Shown here: piece by piece, positions 29,376-38,212 of the stretch
Position numbering within the stretch: position 1 is the first letter of the stretch
Layout of the letters: each line of letters starts with the position of its first letter
NCBI RefSeq assembly: GCF_003201475.1
Contig: NZ_QJJK01000005.1
Span: 431,719 to 495,718 of the forward strand
Length of the DNA stretch: 64,000 nt
Reading direction: 5' to 3'
Source of the DNA: Chelatococcus asaccharovorans
GTDB lineage: Bacteria; Pseudomonadota; Alphaproteobacteria; Rhizobiales; Beijerinckiaceae
Program-made: the position numbers and the translations under genes
The notes under the pieces: generated by a model
The model's database searches: none
The model's input: only the letters and a program-made list of their open reading frames with translations
Told to the model about the DNA's origin: nothing

Positions 29376-30545
29376 ATGGCGATGACAAGCCCAGCGACCT
29401 CAGACTTGCAGCGTCCTGCTCCGGCCGCCTCGCCCGCGCCCGCATCCCAATCCGTCGTCATCGGCGCCGCCCCGGCACCAGACGCGGCTTCGCCGCGTCG
29501 CAAGCTGATCCGTCGTGCCGCGATCGGCCTGGCGGTCTTGGCCGTTCTTGGCGGGACGATCGTCTGGGGCGTGAACTACTGGACGACCGGACGCTTTCTC
29601 GTCGCGACCGACGACGCCTATGTTCAGGCCGATGTGATTACGATCTCGCCGCAGGTGCAGGGCTATGTCAGCCAGGTGCTGGTGGACGACAACGCGCATG
29701 TCAGGGCCGGACAGTTGCTGGCCACCATCGACGACCGCCCTTTCCTCGCCGCACTGGACCAGGCCAAGGCCGCCGTCGCCGAAGCCCGGGCCGACATCGC
29801 CGACATCGAGGCGACGCTTGACCAGCAGGCATCGGCCATCGCCGAGGCAAGCGCAACCGTCAAGGTCGATGAGGCCGCCGAGGCCTTCGCCGAACAGAAC
29901 AATCAGCGGTTCGGAAAGCTTGCAAGCGAGGGCTTCGGAACCGTCGCGAGGGCGCAGGAGACCCAGGCAGCCATCGACTCCGACAAGGCGACTGTGACCA
30001 AGGACGAGGCTGCCCTGACCGTCGCCCAAAAGCAGGTCGCCACATTGCAGGCCGAGCTGGCAAAGGCCAAGGCGGCGCTTGTCCAGCAGCAGGCGGCTGA
30101 GCGACGGGCGGAGCTCGATCTCGGATACACGCGGATCACCGCCCCGGCCGATGGCGTCATTGGTGAGCGGACCCTGCGGCAGGGCGCATTCGTTCAGCCG
30201 GGGACGGCGCTGATGGCGGTCGTGCCGCTCTCCGCCGTCTATGTCGTCGCGAATTTCGAGGAAACCCAGCTCGCCGGCGTGCACGAGGGCCAGAAGGTTG
30301 CGATCGCCGTCGACGCCTTTCCCGGCGAAACCGTGCATGGCGTCGTCAACAGCCTTGCACCGGCAAGCGGGCAGGAATTCTCGTTGCTGCCGCCCGACAA
30401 TGCGACCGGCAACTTCACGAAGATCGTCCAACGCATTCCCGTCAAGATCACGATTGACGCCGGCGATCCGCTGGCCGGGCGGCTTCGCCCGGGCATGTCG
30501 GTCACACCGACCATCGACACCCGTTCCGGGCCACCGCGGCGCTGA
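29376..30545 (+). CDS. HlyD/EmrA-family efflux adaptor protein
   Basis: A 389-aa periplasmic membrane-fusion protein. It has an N-terminal Ala/Pro-rich cytoplasmic tail, one transmembrane helix (AAIGLAVLAVLGGTIVWGVNYW), the biotinyl/lipoyl-like half-motif (TDDAYVQADVITISPQVQGYVSQVLV), a long Ala/Glu/Lys-rich coiled-coil hairpin (about residues 115-235), then the second half-motif (LDLGYTRITAPADGVIGE) and the beta-barrel domain. ATG at 29376 follows GGAGG. It pairs with the DHA2 transporter 35 bases downstream, as in EmrAB-type multidrug pumps. Confidence 0.9.
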   Translation: MAMTSPATSDLQRPAPAASPAPASQSVVIGAAPAPDAASPRRKLIRRAAIGLAVLAVLGGTIVWGVNYWTTGRFLVATDDAYVQADVITISPQVQGYVSQVLVDDNAHVRAGQLLATIDDRPFLAALDQAKAAVAEARADIADIEATLDQQASAIAEASATVKVDEAAEAFAEQNNQRFGKLASEGFGTVARAQETQAAIDSDKATVTKDEAALTVAQKQVATLQAELAKAKAALVQQQAAERRAELDLGYTRITAPADGVIGERTLRQGAFVQPGTALMAVVPLSAVYVVANFEETQLAGVHEGQKVAIAVDAFPGETVHGVVNSLAPASGQEFSLLPPDNATGNFTKIVQRIPVKITIDAGDPLAGRLRPGMSVTPTIDTRSGPPRR

Positions 30546-30580
30546 ACGACGGACAATCGCCTAAGCCGACGGAGGCTGCC

Positions 30581-32158
30581 GTGACCGATACGTCCATCCC
30601 AGGCGGGCCGATGCCGGAGCGTGCGTCGCTGAGGACGTGGATTGCCGTGTTCGGCGGCATTCTCGGCGCACTCATGGCGGTGCTCGACATTCAGATCACC
30701 AACTCGTCCCTGCCCGACATCGAGGGCGGGATCGGCACCGGATCCGAGAACGGCACCTGGATCTCGACGTCTTATCTGATCGGCGAGATCATCATGATCC
30801 CGCTGACCGCCTATCTCAGCCAGGTGTTCTCGTTCCGGCGGGTCCTCATCACCAATGCCTCGCTGTTCCTGGTGTTCTCGGTCGGCTGCGCTTTTGCCAC
30901 CAACCTGACTGAGATGATCATCATGCGCGCGCTGCAGGGCTTCACCGGTGGCGTGATGATCCCGATGGCCTTCACGCTGGTGTTGACCCGCCTGCCACCA
31001 GCCCAGCGCCCGACCGGGATCGCGCTCTTCGCGATGACGGCGACGTTCGGTCCGGCGATCGGGCCGACCATCGGCGGATATCTGACCGACAATTTCGGCT
31101 GGCCCTATGTCTTCTTCGTCAATCTTTTGCCGGGCGCGGTGATGCTCCCGCTGCTGTTTGCAACGCTCGACAGGGCGCCGATGCGCCTGTCCCTGCTGCG
31201 CGAGGGCGACTGGTTCGGCATCGGTACGATGGCGGTCGGTCTTGCGGCGTTCCAGACCCTGCTCGACGAAGGCAATCAGAACGGCTGGTTCGGCTCGCCC
31301 TATATCGTCAAGCTCGCCATCGTGGCGGCCGTGTTTCTCGGCGCTTTCGTTGTGATCGAGCTTGTGGTCCAGCGTCCGGTAGTGCCCCTCCGGTTCCTTG
31401 GACGGCGCAATTTCGGCCTGGGCACGCTGGTCAACGTCCTGGTCGGCTTCGCCCTCTTCGGCTCCGTCTATGTGCTGCCGACCTATCTCGGCGAGGTTCA
31501 GGGCTATGATGCCGAACAGATCGGGCTGACCCTGGCCTGGGTGGGGCTGCCGCAGCTCTTGATCATCCCGTTCGTGCCGTGGCTGGTCAAGATCATCGAC
31601 GCGCGCTGGCTCGTGACCATCGGGCTGATCATCTTTGCGATCAGCTGCCTCATGAATACCCATATGAGCCTCGACTATTCAGGCCCGCAGTTCCAGATGT
31701 CCAATCTCGTCCGCGCGGTCGGGCAGGCGATCGTGCTCTCGCCGCTGACGGGCATTGCGATGATCGGCATCAGCCGCGAGGAGTCGGCCGCGGCCTCGGG
31801 GCTTTTCAATATGTTGCGATCCCTCGGAGGGGCCGTCGGAACGGCCGTGCTCGCGACGTTCATTACCCGGCGCGAGCAGTTCCACTCCAATATCGTCGGT
31901 CAGTCGGTTACCGCGTATAGTTCTGCGGCCCAGGCGGAGATCGCGCAGTTGCAGCAGCATCTGCAAGCGAGCGGGGTGATAGATCCTGCGCTGGCGCATG
32001 AAAGCGCGCTTGTGGCGCTCGGCCGGATCATCAAGCAGCAATCCTTGATCATGGCTTACTCCGATACGTTCGGCCTGCTCGCCGGGATGCTGCTGATCGC
32101 GGCGACCGTAACGCTGCTGACGCGCAAGGGAACTCCAGGCAGCGTCGCGGCCCGTTGA
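30581..32158 (+). CDS. DHA2-family MFS drug transporter (EmrB-like)
   Basis: A 525-aa 14-helix major facilitator antiporter. The DHA2 signature in helix 1 (GALMAVLDIQITNSSLPDIEGGIG) and the motif region GFTGGVMIPMAFTLVLTRLPPAQRP are visible. The GTG start at 30581 is preceded by GGAGG at 30571-30575. It is expressed with the HlyD adaptor upstream; together they should expel hydrophobic or aromatic toxicants across both membranes. The 215 bases after the stop show no clear gene. Confidence 0.91.
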   Translation: MTDTSIPGGPMPERASLRTWIAVFGGILGALMAVLDIQITNSSLPDIEGGIGTGSENGTWISTSYLIGEIIMIPLTAYLSQVFSFRRVLITNASLFLVFSVGCAFATNLTEMIIMRALQGFTGGVMIPMAFTLVLTRLPPAQRPTGIALFAMTATFGPAIGPTIGGYLTDNFGWPYVFFVNLLPGAVMLPLLFATLDRAPMRLSLLREGDWFGIGTMAVGLAAFQTLLDEGNQNGWFGSPYIVKLAIVAAVFLGAFVVIELVVQRPVVPLRFLGRRNFGLGTLVNVLVGFALFGSVYVLPTYLGEVQGYDAEQIGLTLAWVGLPQLLIIPFVPWLVKIIDARWLVTIGLIIFAISCLMNTHMSLDYSGPQFQMSNLVRAVGQAIVLSPLTGIAMIGISREESAAASGLFNMLRSLGGAVGTAVLATFITRREQFHSNIVGQSVTAYSSAAQAEIAQLQQHLQASGVIDPALAHESALVALGRIIKQQSLIMAYSDTFGLLAGMLLIAATVTLLTRKGTPGSVAAR

Positions 32159-32374
32159 TCGTCTGCACGAACGCGATCGCCTCCAGAATCTCCGCGCAAT
32201 GCGGCTGCGCACGGTAGAGCGCGCGCAGAGCGGAGGCGCCACCATCGGCGAGCGGGGTCGCGAGGGGCGGAACCGCTCCGGGATGGGTGTCGCAAGCTCA
32301 TGGTTTGCTTGACCTGATGGGTGTCGATCGTGCGGCGTGAGGGGATTTCCGGTTGATCGTCGGCGCCGCCGCGC

Positions 32375-33013
32375 TCAGCTCGTCGTCCCAGACTGATACG
32401 CTTGGAGATAGGCTGTCACCAAGAGGACAAGCTCTCTTTCGACGCGCGGTGCAAATGCGGCCGGCGGATCTTCTGTGAGCAAGGTCTGAATCGGCCCGAC
32501 CAAGGCGCCGAGCGCTACCTCTGCAACCAGGGTTGGATCATCGAATTCGGCGTCCGGCGCGCTCGTCAGCATAGCCGCGACTGCCGCCGTGATGCGCGCG
32601 CGCATGAGGGCGGCGAGAGCGAAACCACCCCGCTCCTCGGCGACGGCGTAAAGGGCCTTTGCTTCCTCGGGGTGGCGCAGCTTGGCAGTCAGGAAAGCGA
32701 CGACGAAGGCAGAAGCCATCCGCGAAAGGGGTTGGCCTCGATGAGTCTGGCAGGCGCGTTCGACGGCGGCGGCGATACCTTCGAGATGTCGTTCCAGGAC
32801 AGCGGCGAGCAGCGCATCGCGGTTCGGATAGTATTGATAGAGGCTGCCGACCGACATGCCCGCGCGCTCGGCGACGCGAGTGGTCGTGCAGCGGCTCAGG
32901 CCCTCCCGGATCAAAACCTGAATGGCCGCGAGGTGCAGCGCATCGACGGTGACCGCGGAACGGGCCTGAACCGGGGATTTTCTAGGCTTCAGGGTCGCCG
33001 AGACGGCTCTCAT
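32375..33013 (-). CDS. TetR/AcrR-family transcriptional regulator
   Basis: A 212-aa regulator. The DNA-binding domain is TRVAERAGMSVGSLYQYYPNRDALLAAVLERH with the standard YQYYPNRDAL helix. The C-terminal part is a helical ligand domain. ATG at 33013; a TTG five codons upstream is an alternative, and neither has a good ribosome site. It is divergent from the aldo/keto reductase 69 bases away and downstream of the EmrAB-like genes, so either could be its target. Confidence 0.87.
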   Translation of the reverse strand: MRAVSATLKPRKSPVQARSAVTVDALHLAAIQVLIREGLSRCTTTRVAERAGMSVGSLYQYYPNRDALLAAVLERHLEGIAAAVERACQTHRGQPLSRMASAFVVAFLTAKLRHPEEAKALYAVAEERGGFALAALMRARITAAVAAMLTSAPDAEFDDPTLVAEVALGALVGPIQTLLTEDPPAAFAPRVERELVLLVTAYLQAYQSGTTS

Positions 33014-33081
33014 GGAATGCGAATTCAATATGTGAGGGATGCTTCATATATTCACCTGGTCACCCCCCGACAAGGATCAAG

Positions 33082-33969
33082 ATGATGACCAGCACGTTCA
33101 CCCTCGGCAGCCGCGCCGTAAAACGGCTCGGCTACGGCGCCATGCAGCTCGCGGGACCGGGGGTTTTTGGACCGCCGGCGGATCATGCCGCGGCGCTGGC
33201 CGTCTTGCGCGAGGCGGTCGCGTCCGGGGTGAATCATATCGATACCAGCGACTTCTACGGCCCGCATATCACCAACCGGCTGATTCGCGAGGCGTTGCGT
33301 CCCTATCCGGATGATCTCGTCATCACCACCAAGATCGGTGCCAAACGGGGGTCGGACGGCTCATGGCAGCCTGCCTTCTCGCGCGAAGACCTCATCCAGG
33401 CGGTGCATGACAATCTGCGCAATCTTGGCCTGGACGTCCTTGATGTGGTCAATCTGCGGGCGATGTTCAGCATTCATGGCCCCGCCGAGGGGTCGCTGGA
33501 AGAGCCGCTGACGGTGCTGGCCGAGCTGCAGCAGAAAGGCCTGATACGCCACATCGGCCTCAGCAATGTCACACCGGCACAGATCGCCGAAGGACAGAAG
33601 ATCTGCACAATTGTCTGCGTCCAGAACCACTACAACCTGGCTCACCGGGTTGATGACGCCGTGATCGACGATCTCGCCGGCAGCGGCATCGCCTATGTGC
33701 CGTTCTTTCCGCTCGGCGGGTTCTCCCCCCTGCAATCCTCAACCCTGTCCGAAGTCGCAGAGAGCCTCGGTGCCGCGCCCCTGCAGGTCGCGCTCGCCTG
33801 GCTCTTGCGCCGCGCGCCCAATATCCTGCTGATCCCGGGCACCTCGTCCGCCGCCCATCTGCGGCAGAATCTGGCGGCGGCCACCCTCGATCTGCCGGAT
33901 CAGGCGCTCGCCGCTCTCGCCCTCGCCTCGGAAAGGATCGGGCAGCCGGACGCCGAGGTCACGGCGTAA
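33082..33969 (+). CDS. Aldo/keto reductase family oxidoreductase
   Basis: A 295-aa (beta/alpha)8 NADPH-dependent reductase. Catalytic Asp54, Tyr59 (HIDTSDFYG) and Lys84 (ITTKIG) are present, but the usual His is replaced by Asn124 (LDVVNLRAM), as in one subgroup of bacterial AKRs. NADPH-site residues follow in LLIPGTSSAAHLRQN. AAGGA at 33072 supports the ATG at 33082 or 33085. It is divergent from the TetR gene, the commonest layout for a regulator and its target. Confidence 0.88.
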   Translation: MMTSTFTLGSRAVKRLGYGAMQLAGPGVFGPPADHAAALAVLREAVASGVNHIDTSDFYGPHITNRLIREALRPYPDDLVITTKIGAKRGSDGSWQPAFSREDLIQAVHDNLRNLGLDVLDVVNLRAMFSIHGPAEGSLEEPLTVLAELQQKGLIRHIGLSNVTPAQIAEGQKICTIVCVQNHYNLAHRVDDAVIDDLAGSGIAYVPFFPLGGFSPLQSSTLSEVAESLGAAPLQVALAWLLRRAPNILLIPGTSSAAHLRQNLAAATLDLPDQALAALALASERIGQPDAEVTA

Positions 33970-34032
33970 ATTGAGGTCGTTGCAGCGGAGAGGTCGTCTC
34001 CATCTGCATCCTTGGCTGCCGTCAAGGCGGTG

Positions 34033-34920
34033 CTATCCGCTGTGGTGGCGGAGCAGGAAGGGAAGGGCGAGCTCAAGCACCGCGTCCGGTGCTTCCTCGG
34101 CCTGGAGGTGGCCGGCATCGATCGGTGCCCCTTCCACATGTGTCGCCCAACGTCGCCAGATGGCGATGGGATCCGGTCCGCTCAGGTAGGTTCCCTGCTC
34201 CCACGTTACGAGAAGTGGACATTCGATCCGGCGGCCCGCCGCGAGATCGGCCTCGTCATGGGCAACGTCGATCGTCGCGCCGGCGCGATAGTCTTGGCAA
34301 ATCGCATGACGCACCTCCGGCCGTTGGAATGCAGCGCGATAGGAGGCTACAGCCTCGTCAAGGAGCCGGTCGCGATACTTCGCCATCCGATCGAGCGTCA
34401 GTTCGAGGAAATGCGCCGGATCGGCCGCGAGCAGGCGTTCCGGCAGATCGAAGGGTTGCGCGAACAGGAACCAATGATAGGCGTGCAGACCGAACTGTCG
34501 GTTCGCCCGGGCCCACATCTCCCATGTCGGGATCACGGTCAACGAGACGAGCGCGGCGACGTTGTCCGGATGATCGAGAGCGAGGCGGTAGCCGACGCGG
34601 GCGCCCCGATCATGGGCCATCACGGCAAAACGCGCGAAGCCGAGCTGCGACATGAGCTGCAATTGGTCAGCGGCGAGCGCCCGCTTGGAATAGGACTCGA
34701 TGCCGGCGTCGGGGATGCGCGCCGCGCTCGCGCCATAGCCCCGCATATCCGGCGCGACGACCGTGAAGTGACGGCAGAGCGTCGGCCAAATCTGGTGCCA
34801 GGCAACATGGGTCTGCGGATAGCCATGGAGGAGCAGGAGTGGCGGCCCTGAGCCGCCGACCACCGCATTGACGATCGCCCCATCGGTCTCGTAGCGCTGC
34901 GGCTCGACGTCGAAAAGCAT
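34033..34920 (-). CDS. Alpha/beta hydrolase of the haloacetate dehalogenase group
   Basis: A 295-aa hydrolase resembling fluoroacetate dehalogenases. The oxyanion motif is LLLHGYPQTHVAW, the nucleophile region is MAHDRGARVGYRLALDHP (Asp104, Arg105, Arg108), the halide-pocket pair is His149-Trp150 (AYHWFLFAQP), and CQDYRAGATIDVAHDE and the late His (IDAGHLQAEEAP) also match. In the position where I recall the acid Asp134 of the R. palustris enzyme stands Thr128. ATG at 34920 follows GGGGAAG. It is divergent from an IclR gene, with a CGCACA operator candidate between. Confidence 0.85.
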   Translation of the reverse strand: MLFDVEPQRYETDGAIVNAVVGGSGPPLLLLHGYPQTHVAWHQIWPTLCRHFTVVAPDMRGYGASAARIPDAGIESYSKRALAADQLQLMSQLGFARFAVMAHDRGARVGYRLALDHPDNVAALVSLTVIPTWEMWARANRQFGLHAYHWFLFAQPFDLPERLLAADPAHFLELTLDRMAKYRDRLLDEAVASYRAAFQRPEVRHAICQDYRAGATIDVAHDEADLAAGRRIECPLLVTWEQGTYLSGPDPIAIWRRWATHVEGAPIDAGHLQAEEAPDAVLELALPFLLRHHSG

Positions 34921-34960
34921 GGATCTTCCCCACCGATCACCAAAACGGATGTGGTAATTG

Positions 34961-34986
34961 CGCACAAAATATGCGAAACGCGCACA
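34961..34986. promoter_or_regulatory. Candidate IclR operator (CGCACA pair) between hydrolase and iclR
   Basis: CGCACA at 34961 and 34981, 20 bp apart, lie in the divergent promoter region. The same pair at 19-bp spacing recurs at 37605/37624 and 38175/38194, always in upstream regions of this cluster. Confidence 0.5.
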
Positions 34987-35045
34987 ACTCATGTGTCACG
35001 CGCGCCCCGGCCCTATGGCGTGGCGGCATCGATTGCGGAAAAGCC

Positions 35046-35837
35046 ATGTCGAAAAGGCCTGCCCCAGCAACCCCGGACCGGCGAAGCCTCAGCTATGTGA
35101 CGGCGTTTGCGCGAGGTCTCAAGGTTATCGAGGCGTTCGGCCCCGAAAACCGGCGCATGACCGTCGCCGACGTCGCGGCCCGCGTCGATCTCGACCGGGC
35201 CGTCGCCCGGCGGCTGCTGCTGACCCTTTGCGCGGAAGGTCTGGCGAAGGCGGAAGGCAAACATTTCGAGCTCACGCCCAAGATCCTGCGGCTCGGCTAT
35301 TCCTACCTCGCCTCGATCGGCATCGGCGGCGCGCTCCAGCCCTATCTCGACGAGCTTTCCGCCCAGCTCGGTGAAACGGTGTCGGTCTCCCTGCTGGAGG
35401 GCGAGGAGGTCGTCTTCGTCGCCCGTTCCGAGGTTCCGGGTCGTCGGATGGCGTTCGTCATCGCGATGGGCATGCGCTTGCCGGCATTCCTTTCGGCATC
35501 CGGCCGCATCCTGCTCTCGGCGAAGCCCGAAGCCGAGATCCGGGCGCTGCTCGATCAAGCGGAGATTCCGCGGCTGACACCCAATACGATCACGAGCAAG
35601 AAACAGCTTTTGGCCGTGATCCTCAAGGCGGCGGCGGACGGCTATGCCACCAGCCGCGAGGAACTCGAGCTCGGACTGTTCGGCGTGTCTGTGCTGGTTC
35701 GCAACCGCGCAGGGCAGGTCATCGGCTCGCTCAACGCGAGCGCCAATGCGACGCTCGTCAACGAGGACCGGGTTCGCAACGTGTTTGTCCCGGAACTGCG
35801 CGACTGCGCCGAAAAATTGTCCGACGTGTTGCTCTGA
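35046..35837 (+). CDS. IclR-family regulator (PcaR/PobR-like)
   Basis: A 263-aa regulator. The winged helix is FARGLKVIEAFGPENRRMTVADVAARVDLDRAVARRLLLTL; the C-terminal effector domain follows (GETVSVSLLEGEEVVFVARSE, RMAFVIAMGMRLPAFLSASGRILLS, YATSREELELGLFGVSVLVRN). The sequence layout is close to the PcaR/PobR/CatR group controlling aromatic catabolism. ATG at 35046 follows GGAAAAG. It probably controls the divergent hydrolase and the downstream FAD oxidoreductase and amidase/transporter genes through the CGCACA pairs. Confidence 0.88.
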   Translation: MSKRPAPATPDRRSLSYVTAFARGLKVIEAFGPENRRMTVADVAARVDLDRAVARRLLLTLCAEGLAKAEGKHFELTPKILRLGYSYLASIGIGGALQPYLDELSAQLGETVSVSLLEGEEVVFVARSEVPGRRMAFVIAMGMRLPAFLSASGRILLSAKPEAEIRALLDQAEIPRLTPNTITSKKQLLAVILKAAADGYATSREELELGLFGVSVLVRNRAGQVIGSLNASANATLVNEDRVRNVFVPELRDCAEKLSDVLL

Positions 35838-35887
35838 CGGACGACGGGCCGGCCCCGCCGGCCGGCTGTCTTTAGGGGGCACCTTCA

Positions 35888-37507
35888 TCATTGCGAGAGT
35901 ACCTTGCGGTATCCCCTGCGACTGAGAGGCGTCAGGGCGCCATAGTGCGGCCAGCGCAGGAGGACTCCCTGGTCGCCGAGCAATGACTGGAATTGGCCGA
36001 GCAGGTCGTGCTGCTCACGAACCGCATGCGGTGTCGTGCCGTTCCGGAGACAGAAGGCGAGCAGTGCACCCACGGCCTCGCCGATGCTCCATTCCACCGT
36101 GTGGACGCGGTACGCCCCATTGGTGATGCGCGTCGTGCCGATGTTCTTGCAGGCCGGAATCACGTTGCGCATCCGGACCGGCAACAGCGCGCCGAGCGGA
36201 ATCTCGAACGGATACGCATCGATATCGACCGTGTCGCGGATACGCGATGTGCTCGGATGCAGGTCGATGCGGTAGGCGCCGATGCCGACGCTGTCGAAAT
36301 AGGCTTCCGCGGAGGAGGCTCCGGGCCGCGCCAGCACGCCCATGTGCTGCTCGACCACCGTGAACTGCGCGCGGATGCGGCGGCCCTCGCGATAATAGGC
36401 CTGCTTAGCCAGGCCATCGGCGGTGCCGAGCACATCGCCGCGCAGGCGCAGGCCGCGATATCCCTGGCCGCCGTCGTGCCGCGGCGCTTCCGTCTGCATC
36501 CAGTAAAGGAAGGAGAGGCTGTATTGCCTCGCTTCCTCAAGCGCCAGGTCGCGGGCCTCCGGCGATACGCCGATGACCGGACGCAGCCAGTAGTCCATCT
36601 GCGGCCAGTTGGCCAAGGAGATGTCGCTCGGATAATGACCCTCGCTGAAATGGCGGCGATAGGCGATGCGGCGCGCGTGCCAGAGATCGAACAGATGCTC
36701 GTTGTCGGTGCTGCCCACGAACAGGGCCCGACGGAGCGGCTTATGCGTGACGTGGTCGCTGACCGTCCAGGCGAATTGTTCGTTCGGCCAGAACGGCAGC
36801 TTCTGCGCCTTGAGTTCGTGATAGGCGGTGGGGCGCGTGATCGTGTGGTCCTCGTCGGGGAAGTATTCGAGCGCCATGCACCAGGTCAGGGCCTGCTGAT
36901 CCAGAGGGTCGGCGTGTTCGAGCGCATGCAACTCCCCTGTCTCGGCGGCGGATTCGGCGCCGAGCACATGCTCAATGTCGGCCAATTCGAGGAAATCGCC
37001 GGTCTCCGTCGCGTCGACGACATAGTCTGGTACAATGTCGATGGTCCGGCCGCCAACGCGATCGTGGATCGTGACGGTGCGGACATGGTCGGCTGCGCAA
37101 TCGGCGCCGAGGACCGTGTGCTGCTTCAGGATCGTGACGAGGCCGCGCGCGACGTATGCGGCCAGCATCTCGTCGATCACCAGGGCGGCGACGCGCGGCT
37201 CGTGACAGAGGGTGCCAACATTGCCGCTTCCCGGATTGAGGTAGGTCTGCGCCCGCGCCGCGGCGCTCAGCGGCCGATTATCGCGATAGTGCTGGCGGAT
37301 GAGGGCGCGAAACGCCGAATAGCTGGCCGAGCGGGACGTATGCTCGACCCACGGGTCTTCATCGGGGGGGACGCCCTGCGCCGTGAGCTGGCCGCCCAAC
37401 CAGTCGAGTTCCTCGACGAGGATCACGCGTGCGCCCAGCCGCGCCGCGGCGAGGCAGGCCGATACCCCGCCGAGCCCCCCGCCCAGGATAAGTACCTCGG
37501 TCTTCAT
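35888..37507 (-). CDS. FAD-dependent oxidoreductase (FAD_oxidored family)
   Basis: A 539-aa flavoprotein. The N-terminal FAD fold is EVLILGGGLGGVSACLAAARLGARVILVEE, followed by WLGGQLTAQGVPPDEDPWVEH, a hallmark of the PF12831-type family. The C-terminal FAD segment is VIPACKNIGTTRITNGAYRVHTVEWSIGEAVGALLAFC. The ATG at 37507 starts the conserved domain. Members are of largely unknown substrate. It is transcribed away from the amidase, with a CGCACA pair 100 bases upstream. Confidence 0.83.
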   Translation of the reverse strand: MKTEVLILGGGLGGVSACLAAARLGARVILVEELDWLGGQLTAQGVPPDEDPWVEHTSRSASYSAFRALIRQHYRDNRPLSAAARAQTYLNPGSGNVGTLCHEPRVAALVIDEMLAAYVARGLVTILKQHTVLGADCAADHVRTVTIHDRVGGRTIDIVPDYVVDATETGDFLELADIEHVLGAESAAETGELHALEHADPLDQQALTWCMALEYFPDEDHTITRPTAYHELKAQKLPFWPNEQFAWTVSDHVTHKPLRRALFVGSTDNEHLFDLWHARRIAYRRHFSEGHYPSDISLANWPQMDYWLRPVIGVSPEARDLALEEARQYSLSFLYWMQTEAPRHDGGQGYRGLRLRGDVLGTADGLAKQAYYREGRRIRAQFTVVEQHMGVLARPGASSAEAYFDSVGIGAYRIDLHPSTSRIRDTVDIDAYPFEIPLGALLPVRMRNVIPACKNIGTTRITNGAYRVHTVEWSIGEAVGALLAFCLRNGTTPHAVREQHDLLGQFQSLLGDQGVLLRWPHYGALTPLSRRGYRKVLSQ

Positions 37508-37604
37508 GCTCGCTTCGTCCCTCGATCTATGCGCACGGGCTTTCCTCCCGCGCCGGAGGCGCTTCGACCGTCCGATCGTCGAAATCAGCAATATGAGCGC
37601 TAAG

Positions 37605-37629
37605 CGCACATATTATGATAAAACGCACA
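37605..37629. promoter_or_regulatory. Candidate IclR operator upstream of the FAD oxidoreductase
   Basis: CGCACA at 37605-37610 and 37624-37629 (19 bp apart), each preceded by an A-rich or TAAG context (TAAGCGCACA, AAACGCACA). The site lies between the FAD oxidoreductase start and the amidase remnant. Confidence 0.5.
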
Positions 37630-37720
37630 ACATGCTACTACTGCCGCAAGCCACGCCGGGTCAACCCCATTCAACGCGTCATCATGTCGACGGCGGGAGG
37701 AACCGGCATAAGGGATCCAG

Positions 37721-38041
37721 ATGTCGTCGAACCGTCCGTGTACGCCCGGGTCTCCCGCGCTCACCGCCGCCGAACTTGCGGCGTTCTTCGCATCAGGGGA
37801 GGCCGATATCCCGGTGACGACGCAGCGTTTTCTCGACGGCATTCTCTCCTGCGACGATGTTCCGCGCGCCTTTGTCGATATTGATCCGGCCGGCGTTCTG
37901 GCGATCGCCGCCGAGCGGCGGGTCGGTGTCCAACTCGTCGGTCGCGCCGGCACGGGATCGGTTCCTGTTGCAGGTCACCGGGGCCTGGAGACCGCGACGC
38001 CAGGGTTCCGTCGCGTCGCGATGCCGGCCGATGCCATATAA
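37721..38041 (+). pseudogene. Remnant of an amidase gene (internal deletion plus two frameshifts)
   Basis: The first part reads as an amidase N-terminus (LTAAELAAFFASGEADIPVT then RAFVDIDPAGVLAIAAE) but jumps directly to an amidase C-terminus (RRVGVQLVGRAGT...ETATPGFRR), skipping about 1 kb including the Ser-Ser-Lys core. In the tail, an extra G near 37953 shifts the frame so that DRFLLQVTGA appears in another frame, and a missing C near 37990 restores it. It sits just upstream of the intact amidase and downstream of a candidate operator. Confidence 0.7.
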
Positions 38042-38145
38042 GTCAATGAATTTTCTCGCCTATTTTGAGGGGTTCACGTTCATGACAGACGAATTGGCTC
38101 TCGCGAGCCAAACCGCAAAACACATCCCGTATCGGCCGAAGCCGC

Positions 38146-38200
38146 TTGACACGCCGTTCGCGTCATCAGTAAATCGCACATCTGAGCACTAAGCGCACAA
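38146..38200 (+). promoter_or_regulatory. Promoter and candidate operator of the amidase-LIV operon
   Basis: A TTGACA box (38146-38151) is followed after 18 bases by TAAATC (38170-38175). CGCACA copies at 38175-38180 and 38194-38199 overlap and follow the -10 region, a position suited to repression. Confidence 0.5.
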
Positions 38201-38212
38201 AATGGAGTGGCG

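Noticed and set aside
32160..32330. Coding-like minus-strand stretch (LATPLADGGASALRALYRAQPHCAEILEAIAF)
   Set aside because: No start, no stop pattern of a full gene and no family recognised; may be a fragment of a lost gene but cannot be supported.
38082..38192. 36-codon frame (MTDELALASQTAKH...) with GAGGGG upstream
   Set aside because: Ends inside the candidate operator of the amidase promoter; no family resemblance, so the ribosome site may be chance. Kept only as a possible leader peptide.
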